Of a stretch of 9,879 bases of DNA, positions 1 to 5,695 are shown piece by piece (the first letter of the stretch is position 1; every line of letters begins with the position of its first letter). The notes under the pieces are model-generated. The model was not told the DNA's origin. It did no database searches and saw nothing but the letters and a program-made list of their open reading frames with translations. Source of the DNA: Chloroflexota bacterium. Its GTDB lineage: Bacteria; Chloroflexota; Limnocylindria; Limnocylindrales; CSP1-4. A program made the translations under genes and the position numbers. Where the stretch lies: NCBI GenBank assembly GCA_025355255.1, contig JANYAA010000072.1, positions 1 through 9,879 on the forward strand. The letters run 5' to 3'.

Positions 1-1
1 C

Positions 2-214
2 TGGATCGTCACCGAGGTTGGCCGCCAGCCCTGGATCGTCTACGGCTTCCTGCGCACGGCCGACGCGGTCACGCGGACGCCGGGTGTGCAGGTGTCCTTC
101 GTAGCGGTGGTCGCGCTGTACACGACCCTTGGCGTGGCGTCGCTTGTTGCGCTGCGCACGCTGCAGCGGCGCTGGGCGGTTGAGGACGCGGCCGCCGGAG
201 GGCGGGCAGCATGA
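2..214 (+). CDS. cydA: Cytochrome bd quinol oxidase subunit I, C-terminal end (partial)
   Basis: The frame enters from the left edge and gives the last 70 residues of CydA, the haem-bearing subunit of cytochrome bd oxidase, a membrane enzyme that oxidises quinol and reduces oxygen to water. The segment carries the conserved EVGRQPW motif (residues 5-11 of the visible part), followed by VYGFLRT, as in CydA C-termini. A final hydrophobic membrane helix runs over about residues 30-51, then a short Arg-rich cytoplasmic tail. The stop TGA overlaps the ATG of cydB by four bases (ATGA), so the two subunits are probably translationally coupled. The haem ligands and Q-loop lie outside the window, so nothing can be said about the long or short Q-loop type. 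The identification rests on the motif and on the gene next to it. Confidence 0.93.
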   Translation, partial: WIVTEVGRQPWIVYGFLRTADAVTRTPGVQVSFVAVVALYTTLGVASLVALRTLQRRWAVEDAAAGGRAA

Positions 215-1242
215 CCGCAGCCGACCTCACCGCAATTGTCCTGTGGCTGGGCCTCACCGCCTATACGGTGTTTGGCGGTGCCGACTTTGGCGCGGGCTTC
301 TGGGATCTCCTGGCCGGCAGGTCCGAGGCTGGCCTCCGGCCGCGGGCGCTCATCGCTGACTCCATTGGGCCCGTGTGGGAAGCCAACCACACCTGGCTGA
401 TCTTTGATCTCGTCATCCTGTGGACCGCGTTCCCGCCTGCGTTCGCCGCAATCATGTCCACGCTGTTTGTCCCGCTCAGCCTTGCGGCGTTGGGCATCGT
501 GCTGCGTGGCTCGGCCTTCGCGTTCCGCCCGGTTGCGGCCGGGCTGAGCGGCAGACGCGCGGCAGGGGCGATCTTCGCCAGCTCGTCGGTCGTCACACCG
601 TTCTTCCTGGGTGCCGCCGGGGGTGCCATTGCGAGCGGGCGCGTGACCGGTAGCCTCGCAGCCGGCGACCCGGTCACAAGTTGGCTCAACCCGACATCGA
701 TCCTCATAGGGTTGCTCGCCATCTCGACGTGTGCCTACCTTGCCGCGGTCTTCCTTGTCGCGGACGCCCGACGGCAGCGGCAGGCCGACCTGGTCGGGTA
801 CTTCCAGCGACGCGCAACCGTGGCCGCGATCGTCACGGGCGCGATTGCGCTGGCCGGTATCGGTGTTCTCAGTCTCGATTCTCCCACCCTTGCGGGCGAA
901 CTGACGAGCCGGGGCTGGCCGCTGATCGCTGCCTCGGGCGTGTTGGGCGCGGGTGCGCTGCTCCTGCTGCGCCGGGACGCGCCGCTTGGGACGCGGGCCC
1001 TGGCGACCGGCGCGGTGGTAGCCGTCGTCTGGGGCTGGGGCGTCGCGCAGTATCCGGACATCCTGCCCGGGTCGCTATCGCTGGCTGCGGCGGCGGCCCC
1101 GGCTGGCGCCCTGGAGGCCCTGCTGGTCGTGTTTGTCATCGCCGCGCTCGTCATCGCGCCGTCGCTGGCGCTCCTGTACCGGCTTGACCAGGGCAGCCGC
1201 CTCGAGGGCCACGGGCTGGGCTCAGACTTCCACGCGAGCTAA
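211..1242 (+). CDS. cydB: Cytochrome bd quinol oxidase subunit II
   Basis: A 343-residue integral membrane protein, partner of CydA in the bd-type terminal oxidase that supports respiration at low oxygen without pumping protons. The N-terminus shows the family signature in the first helix (GGADFGAGFWD, residues 22-32), then VWEANHTWLI (55-64) at the start of the second helix. This matches the CydB pattern in which a charged or polar loop precedes a Trp-rich helix. Several further hydrophobic helices follow up to about residue 322, and the short tail is hydrophilic. The length is typical of the shorter CydB proteins. A good Shine-Dalgarno sequence, GGAGGG at 197-202, sits 8 bases before the ATG, and the start overlaps the cydA stop. 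No small cydX-like reading frame and no cydCD genes follow directly. I am confident of the family; the cyanide-insensitive subtype cannot be judged from this subunit alone. Confidence 0.95.
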   Translation: MTAADLTAIVLWLGLTAYTVFGGADFGAGFWDLLAGRSEAGLRPRALIADSIGPVWEANHTWLIFDLVILWTAFPPAFAAIMSTLFVPLSLAALGIVLRGSAFAFRPVAAGLSGRRAAGAIFASSSVVTPFFLGAAGGAIASGRVTGSLAAGDPVTSWLNPTSILIGLLAISTCAYLAAVFLVADARRQRQADLVGYFQRRATVAAIVTGAIALAGIGVLSLDSPTLAGELTSRGWPLIAASGVLGAGALLLLRRDAPLGTRALATGAVVAVVWGWGVAQYPDILPGSLSLAAAAAPAGALEALLVVFVIAALVIAPSLALLYRLDQGSRLEGHGLGSDFHAS

Positions 1243-1558
1243 GCCGTCACCCGCGAGCGTCAGACGGGGTCGCGCAGGATGGGGCAGGTCATGCAGTAGC
1301 CGCCGCATGCATGGCTCGTGGGCGTACGCTCCGGTGTCGGGCGCAGCCTGCTGTCGACCTCCCGTAGGACACCGGCGGAGGCGAGACCAACCCGCGTCTA
1401 GCAGCCGTCGAACGCGGCGAATGTGTGCGTCGCCCGTGTGCTCGAACTGCCGCCCCACCCATTTGCGGAGGCGGAGTGCGCGGACCGTGCCGTTGAGTGG
1501 CCGGGCCTCGATGCTTGCCGTAGGGGTATCGTGCCAGAGCAGCGGTACCCTGCGCGCC
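1243..1558. other. Gap after cydB with no convincing gene; possible decayed minus-strand frame
   Basis: About 316 bases hold no frame I would call a gene. Two minus-strand frames look faintly protein-like. One begins at an ATG on 1560-1558 and reads through VRALRLRKWVGRQFEH and HIRRVRRLLDAG. The other, in a different phase and downstream on that strand, ends at a TGA on 1262-1260 with the peptide CGGYCMTCPILRDPV. The second frame has a stop at 1400-1398 and no plausible start of its own. One extra base near the GGGTTGG on the minus strand (about 1387-1393) would join them. This could be a frameshifted small gene with a Cys-rich tail, or chance in GC-rich DNA. No clear terminator with a T-run follows cydB; only a weak 5-base inverted repeat (1244-1248 with 1263-1267) is present. 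Confidence 0.25.
1546..1551 (+). promoter_or_regulatory. Possible -10 element for leaderless transcription of the metallopeptidase gene
   Basis: TACCCT fits the TANNNT pattern and ends 7 bases before the ATG at 1559, so transcription could start at or next to the start codon. No purine-rich ribosome-binding site precedes that ATG, which agrees with a leaderless message. There is no good -35 box at the usual distance; TTGCCG at 1515-1520 is too far upstream (25-base spacer). The call is inferred from spacing only. Confidence 0.3.
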
Positions 1559-1927
1559 ATGGACGAGCGGATCACCGATGAGGCGTTTGAGGACTGGGTC
1601 TTCGAGGCCATCGACGCCCTGCCCGATACCTTCCGCGAGCGGTTGGGCAGCGTCGCGATCGTCATCGCAGACTGGCCCACCCCGGACCAGCTGGCTGCCG
1701 CCGGTGCTGCTGGATTGTATGGCCTCTACCAAGGCGTGCCGCGCTCGCGGCTCAGCGCGGACCAGGTTGCCATTCCGTCCACCATCACGATCTTTCGAGG
1801 ACAGCTCGAGGCGCACTACCGAGCTCCCGCTGCGCTGCGCGACAAGGTGCAGCACGTCGTCCGCCACGAGATCGCGCACCACTTCGGTATCTCGGACGAG
1901 CGCCTGCACGAGATCAACCGCTACTAG
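1559..1927 (+). CDS. Small zincin-type metallopeptidase family protein (HExxH)
   Basis: A soluble 122-residue protein with no signal peptide. The zinc-binding HExxH motif is at residues 103-107 within HEIAHHFGISDERL. This HExxHHFGxxDxxL form is characteristic of the short bacterial 'metallopeptidase family protein' group (Pfam Zincin_1/DUF1025). The Glu would activate water and the two His would bind zinc. The N-terminal FEDWVFEAIDALPDTFRERL and the central TITIFRGQLE also fit the family, and the full length matches its usual 110-135 residues. The substrate is unknown for the family as far as I know. I chose ATG 1559 because it places the first conserved helix near the start; an in-frame ATG at 1511 would add 16 residues that look unlike the family. 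A possible -10 box lies just upstream. The gene stands alone between cydB and a lipoprotein gene. Confidence 0.87.
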   Translation: MDERITDEAFEDWVFEAIDALPDTFRERLGSVAIVIADWPTPDQLAAAGAAGLYGLYQGVPRSRLSADQVAIPSTITIFRGQLEAHYRAPAALRDKVQHVVRHEIAHHFGISDERLHEINRY

Positions 1928-2022
1928 CCGCGACGCGCCGGCCGCGTTTATGACCTACGGGAGATGCGTCGACAGAGGCCGGGGGCAACCTTCGCCTAGG
2001 TATCCGCCGCGAGGCTGTCGCC

Positions 2023-2988
2023 ATGAAGCTGTCCGCTGTGTTCGTCTCGCTCGCGCTGCTGGCCAGCAGCTGCGACCGCGTTGTCGTGACACCGTCACCC
2101 ACGCCAAGCGCGACGCAACCCGCAACTTCCGCCTCGCCCGCGCCTCCAACACCCGTCCCAACGCCGACAACGACGGACTCGCCTGGCCCGACTGCCACGC
2201 CGACACCTGCGCCCCTCCCCACCCCCGCCCCATCCGATGCCGCCGTAACGAGGTTGCGCGTCTACTTCATGCTGGGCCTCCCTGATGGCACCACAGGGCT
2301 GGTGCCGATGGCGCGCGAGATCCCGCACACGGTGGCGGTGGGTGCAGCCGCGATGCGTGCGCTGATCGCCGGCCCCACCGCTCTCGAAACGACCGCCAGC
2401 CCCGCCCTGTTCTCGCTCCTCCCCGCTGGCACACGCTTCATCGGCCTAGCGATCAACGCGGCGGTCGCCACCGTGGATCTGTCGGGCGAGTTCGCGAGCG
2501 GCGGCGGCACAGCGGCCGTGTACGGTCGGCTCGCCCAGGTTGTCTACACGCTCACCCAGTTCCCAACGGTGACCTCGGTGAGGTTCATGCTCGACGGGGC
2601 AGCCGTCACCACCTTCAGCAGCGAGGGTGTCCTGCTGGACAAGCCGGTCAAGCGCACGGACTTCGCCAATGAGCTGCCCGCCATTTTTGTTGACCGACCG
2701 CTCTGGGGTGGCCAAGCGGGCAACCCCATCGGGATCCAGGGCGATGCCAATGTGTCCGAGGCGCAATTCACGGCGCAAATCCGCGATGGCGCGGGCAACG
2801 TGCTCTCGGCCATGGCCATCACGGCCACGTGCGGGACCGGGTGCTGGGGCACGTTCCTGGCCAGCCTGCCGTACACGGTGTCAACCGCGCAGTGGGGCAC
2901 GCTGCGCGTCTACAGCGCCTCGGCCAAAGACGGCACGCCGGAGAACGAGCGGATCTACCCGGTGTGGCTGAGCCAGGCCGGAGGCTGA
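2023..2988 (+). CDS. Lipoprotein with GerMN and Gmad2 domains
   Basis: A 321-residue secreted lipoprotein. Residues 1-16 form a signal peptide (positive Lys2, hydrophobic core) ending in LASSC, with Cys17 the likely lipidated residue. Residues 22-72 are a Pro/Thr/Ala/Ser-rich linker that would hold the folded part away from the membrane. A GerMN-like domain (about 77-208) follows, with LRVYFMLG, ALIAGPT and ATVDLSGEF. Last comes an Ig-like Gmad2 domain (about 219-315) with IFVDRPLWG, GDANVSEAQFTAQIRDGAGNVL and RVYSASAKDG. GerMN and Gmad2 are named from spore-germination proteins but occur widely in non-sporulating bacteria, where they probably bind cell-wall or envelope ligands. Cys270 and Cys274 (CGTGC) could form a disulfide. 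The start is supported by GAGG at 2011-2014, 8 bases before the ATG. The stop overlaps a folded structure that faces the convergent operon. Confidence 0.85.
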   Translation: MKLSAVFVSLALLASSCDRVVVTPSPTPSATQPATSASPAPPTPVPTPTTTDSPGPTATPTPAPLPTPAPSDAAVTRLRVYFMLGLPDGTTGLVPMAREIPHTVAVGAAAMRALIAGPTALETTASPALFSLLPAGTRFIGLAINAAVATVDLSGEFASGGGTAAVYGRLAQVVYTLTQFPTVTSVRFMLDGAAVTTFSSEGVLLDKPVKRTDFANELPAIFVDRPLWGGQAGNPIGIQGDANVSEAQFTAQIRDGAGNVLSAMAITATCGTGCWGTFLASLPYTVSTAQWGTLRVYSASAKDGTPENERIYPVWLSQAGG

Positions 2989-3036
2989 CCAACGGCCGCA
3001 GAATGCTGCGGCGCCATCTGCTTCGCGACGTTGGTC
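2987..3036. terminator. Branched inverted repeat between convergent genes, possible bidirectional terminator
   Basis: An outer stem pairs 2987-2994 (GACCAACG) with 3029-3036 (CGTTGGTC), a perfect 8 base pairs. Inside it, 2995-3001 (GCCGCAG) pairs with 3006-3012 (CTGCGGC), a perfect 7 base pairs around the loop AATG. The structure begins within the stop codon of the lipoprotein gene and ends 12 bases before the stop of the SGNH gene on the other strand, so it sits where two converging transcripts must end. Neither strand has a T-run, so intrinsic termination of the textbook kind is not shown. It could instead act as a Rho-assisted or 3'-end-stabilising structure. Confidence 0.45.
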
Positions 3037-3048
3037 TCTAGCGGCGGT

Positions 3049-3696
3049 TCAGACCTGGAGGAGCGTCTGGACCGCCGGCGCGATCCGCTCCTCAACCCAG
3101 CGCCGGTACTGCCGGCCGGACGGGTGCAGGCCGTCGTCAGCGACCAGCGCCGAATCGGCAGCCGCCTCCGCAGAGATCGCGGTGATGCCGTCCACGAACA
3201 GGATGCCGCGCTCACGAGCGACGCTTGCCAACACCAAATTGACAATCGCAATCTGCGCGCTCAGCTCCGCTGGCGGACCGTAGTCGCCGCCCTTGGGCGT
3301 GTGAGTGTAGTCCGGCGTCTCAACGCACAGGATCCGATGGGCACCAACGAGCGGGATGAGCCGGTCCAGGATCGCCTTGACGGTGAACCTGTACACGTCC
3401 ACACCGGTGCGCCGGATGACGTCGTTGACACCGACCAAAAGCGAGACGAACTCCGGCACCAGCGCGGTGACGTCCGGAAGTTGCCGATCCAGAACGTCGC
3501 GCGACGTCCAGCCGTTGACCGCCAGGTTCGCAACCGGATCCAGCGTGTGGACGGACCCGAGCTCCCGCAGCCGCACGACGAGGAGCTCCGGCCACCGTTC
3601 GTCAGCGCGCACCGCTGTGCCGATGGTGTAGGAGTCGCCAAGCGCGACGTACCGAAGCGCGGGCCAATGCGCTGCGGCCGTTTCGGGGGCCATCAT
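3049..3696 (-). CDS. SGNH/GDSL-family hydrolase, cytoplasmic
   Basis: A 215-residue hydrolase of the SGNH fold, which cleaves ester or similar bonds. All four blocks are visible: block I ALGDSY with nucleophile Ser22, block II NGWTS with Gly62, block III GVND with Asn91, and block V DDGLHPSG with Asp188 and His191. There is no signal peptide or membrane segment, so it should act in the cytoplasm. ATG 3696 lies one base after the stop of the nucleoside hydrolase gene; a second ATG at 3693 is possible. A TTG further upstream would start inside the previous gene and adds residues not expected in the family. The ribosome-binding site is weak, so expression probably depends on coupling to the upstream gene. 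It is the last gene of the nucleoside-salvage operon. An acetyl-ester or acyl-nucleoside substrate would suit the context, but this is inference; family substrates vary too much to call. Confidence 0.87.
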   Translation of the reverse strand: MMAPETAAAHWPALRYVALGDSYTIGTAVRADERWPELLVVRLRELGSVHTLDPVANLAVNGWTSRDVLDRQLPDVTALVPEFVSLLVGVNDVIRRTGVDVYRFTVKAILDRLIPLVGAHRILCVETPDYTHTPKGGDYGPPAELSAQIAIVNLVLASVARERGILFVDGITAISAEAAADSALVADDGLHPSGRQYRRWVEERIAPAVQTLLQV

Positions 3697-3697
3697 G

Positions 3698-4630
3698 CTA
3701 GCGGTAGCTCGCCACCGCGTCGATGACAAGCTCCGTAAAGGCCGCGCGGTCGATATCGAGCGCCACGTCCACGTTTGGCGGCTTGCCCGGCTGGCCGCGG
3801 TGGTCTACCACGGTCATGCCGCGGGTGAGCTCGCCGATGACTTCGACGTCCACATGGTGCCGGCGCGTCGTGACCAGGTGCGGCAGCGCAACCGTCGCCA
3901 CGGCCACGGCATCGTGGATGGGCGTATCGGCTGTGCCATAGCGCTCTAGGTGAAAGCGCGTGAAGAAGAACAGCAGGTCCGCAAACACGTCGCCGGGCCG
4001 CGTGCCCAGCGCGCGAAGGCGGTCCACCTCCGGCAGGCCCATCAGCGCCTTGTGCGTGATGTCCAGACCGCACATCGTGATGGGCAGACCGCTGCGGAAG
4101 ACGATCCGCGCAGCCTCGGGGTCCACCCAGATGTTGAACTCCGCCGATGGCGTCCAGTTGCCCGCGCCCATCGCGCCGCCCATCAGGCAGATGCGCGCGA
4201 TCTTGGGCTTGAGCTCCGGGTGCGCCAGCAGCAGCAGCCCGATGTTGGTGAGCGGTCCGGTGGGGATCAGCGTGACCGGTTCCGGCGATGCCGCCAGGGT
4301 TGCCGCCAGGAAGGCGATGGCGCCCTCCGGCCTCGCCTCGGAGATGGGCTCCGGCAGGTCGGCGCCGTCCAGCCCGCTCTTGCCGTGGACCTCGGGCGCG
4401 GTCTCCAGGGGGCGCAGCAGCGGGTCGTCAATGCCCGCCGCCACCGGCACATCGGGGCGGTTCAGCAGCGCGAGGATCCGCAGCGCGTTGCGCGTGGTGT
4501 TTTCGAGACCTGCGTTGCCGCCCACCGTGGTGATCCCCAGCACGTTGAGCTCCGGCCGGGCCAGCGCCAGCGTGATGGCCAGGGCGTCGTCGTGCCCCGG
4601 GTCGCAGTCCAGGATGACCGGGATCGCCAT
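3698..4630 (-). CDS. Nucleoside hydrolase, RihA-like (ribonucleoside to base plus ribose)
   Basis: A 310-residue cytoplasmic enzyme of the inosine-uridine preferring nucleoside hydrolase family, which cuts the N-glycosidic bond of ribonucleosides to free base and ribose. The N-terminal calcium-binding motif DCDPGHDDA spans residues 8-16 (Asp10, Asp14 and Asp15 the likely ligands). VHGKSG places His82, and TPIHDAVA places His239 and Asp240, at the positions known from the pyrimidine-type enzymes. GGAMGAGNWTPSAEFNI (151-167) closely resembles E. coli RihA as I recall it, and the length matches RihA (about 311). This points to uridine/cytidine preference, but specificity is inferred. The ATG shares its A with the stop of the upstream paralogue (TGATG), and GAGG lies 8 bases before it. 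It follows the nucleoside ABC transporter genes and is followed by the SGNH gene after one base. Confidence 0.95.
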   Translation of the reverse strand: MAIPVILDCDPGHDDALAITLALARPELNVLGITTVGGNAGLENTTRNALRILALLNRPDVPVAAGIDDPLLRPLETAPEVHGKSGLDGADLPEPISEARPEGAIAFLAATLAASPEPVTLIPTGPLTNIGLLLLAHPELKPKIARICLMGGAMGAGNWTPSAEFNIWVDPEAARIVFRSGLPITMCGLDITHKALMGLPEVDRLRALGTRPGDVFADLLFFFTRFHLERYGTADTPIHDAVAVATVALPHLVTTRRHHVDVEVIGELTRGMTVVDHRGQPGKPPNVDVALDIDRAAFTELVIDAVASYR

Positions 4631-5679
4631 CAGGGGAGCCTCGCAAACGCGTCGAGCAGCAGGCGCTCAAAGCGGCCGCCGTCGATGACGATGCCCACAT
4701 CGGCGTTGGGCTGGCGCCCGTCACGGCGCAGCCGGTACGGGAGCCCATCGCACACTGTTCGGCCACGCGCCGGCCCCTGCGTGGTGTCCACCGCCACGTG
4801 GTATGGCGCCACGGCCACCAGGTCGCCAACCATCAGATGGGCAATCGCCACCGCATCGTGGATGGCCGTGGTGGTTGAGCCGGACCACTCGAGGTTCCGG
4901 TCAAGGGCGTAGTCCGTCAGCTCGGCCGCGATCCGCCCGGACCGCGTGCCCAGCGCGCGCAGCGCCTGCGCAGCGGCCCGGTCAAGCAGGGCCTGGTGCG
5001 TCACGTCGAGGCCAATCATGGTGATGGGCACACCCGAGCGGAACACCACGTCGGCGGCCTCAGGGTCTGCGGCAATGTTGAACTCGGCTGAGACGCTGTG
5101 GTTCCCCTCCCCAATCGAGCCGCCCATGAGGCACAGGTGGGCGATCTTGGACGCGAGGTGCGGGTACTGGCGCAGCAACAGCGCGACGTTGGTGAGCGGC
5201 CCGATGGGCGCAATCGCCACAGGCTCCGGACTCCCCTCGAGAAGCCTCGCGATCAGCGGCACGGCCCCTTCCGGACGAGGCGTGTTCACGGCGGGCGCGA
5301 GCACCGTCGTCCCGATGCCGCTTGCCCCGTGAACCTCCGTGGCCCGCACGACAGACCCCAGCAGCGCCCCCGCGGCGCCCTCCGCCACCGGGACGTCGTC
5401 ACGACCGTAGGCATGGAGCAGCCGCAGCGCGTTCTCTGTGCAGCGGGCGACGTCCGCATTGCCGCCAACCGTGGTCACCGCGAGCAGCTTGAACTCCGGA
5501 CTGGCACAGGCGAGGCCGATGGCCAGCGCGTCGTCCAGGCCCGGATCGCTGTCGATGATCAGCGGCAGCGGGTGCTCGGCCGTCCCGAGAGGCGCCGTTC
5601 TGGCGCCCGCGGCTGCGCGGTGATACGTGGGGATCGCGTGAACGGCAGCCCAGCGCTCCACGTCATAGCCGGCACTCAT
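4630..5679 (-). CDS. Nucleoside hydrolase, second paralogue with N-terminal extension
   Basis: A 349-residue inosine-uridine type nucleoside hydrolase. The calcium-binding motif DSDPGLDDA lies at residues 43-51, the conserved VHGASG at 116-121 (His117), PIGPLTN at 158-164, the substrate-loop GNHSVSAEFNI at 192-202, and the catalytic AIHDAVA at 272-278 (His274, Asp275). All key residues are present, so it should be active. It differs from the downstream paralogue in the DPGLDD loop (Leu for His), in the 192-197 loop and throughout the C-terminal third, so the two may split purine and pyrimidine nucleosides between them (inference). About 38 residues precede the first core strand and look neither like a signal peptide nor a membrane helix. 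ATG 5679 is chosen because GGAAG sits 7 bases upstream and it follows the permease stop by 16 bases; no later start before the motif would avoid the extension. Confidence 0.94.
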   Translation of the reverse strand: MSAGYDVERWAAVHAIPTYHRAAAGARTAPLGTAEHPLPLIIDSDPGLDDALAIGLACASPEFKLLAVTTVGGNADVARCTENALRLLHAYGRDDVPVAEGAAGALLGSVVRATEVHGASGIGTTVLAPAVNTPRPEGAVPLIARLLEGSPEPVAIAPIGPLTNVALLLRQYPHLASKIAHLCLMGGSIGEGNHSVSAEFNIAADPEAADVVFRSGVPITMIGLDVTHQALLDRAAAQALRALGTRSGRIAAELTDYALDRNLEWSGSTTTAIHDAVAIAHLMVGDLVAVAPYHVAVDTTQGPARGRTVCDGLPYRLRRDGRQPNADVGIVIDGGRFERLLLDAFARLP

Positions 5680-5695
5680 CGGCACGCTTCCAAGT

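Noticed and set aside
402..427. Degenerate Walker motifs of the ATPase second domain (window 8397-8810) as a sign of a broken gene
   Set aside because: Lys-to-Gln in Walker A and Glu-to-Gln in Walker B of the second domain are normal in this transporter family. The coordinates given here are residue numbers within the 501-residue protein.
1244..1267. Terminator after cydB
   Set aside because: Only five base pairs around a 14-base loop, with no T-run.
1133..1558. Upstream extension of the metallopeptidase frame into cydB
   Set aside because: The translated stretch is Arg/Ser-rich and without pattern. The family normally starts at the helix just after ATG 1559.
1928..2022. Strong promoter before the lipoprotein gene
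   Set aside because: TAGGTA near 1997-2002 could be a -10 box, but no matching -35 box is visible and the 95-base gap shows nothing else firm beyond the GAGG ribosome-binding site.
3697..3729. TTG start at 3729 for the SGNH hydrolase
   Set aside because: It would begin inside the nucleoside hydrolase coding end. Two ATG codons directly after that stop give a family-like N-terminus.
3950..4912. Long plus-strand open frames across the hydrolase and permease genes
   Set aside because: These are shadows caused by high GC content. Their translations are Arg/Gln/Ala-rich with no domains, while the minus strand has clear catalytic motifs.
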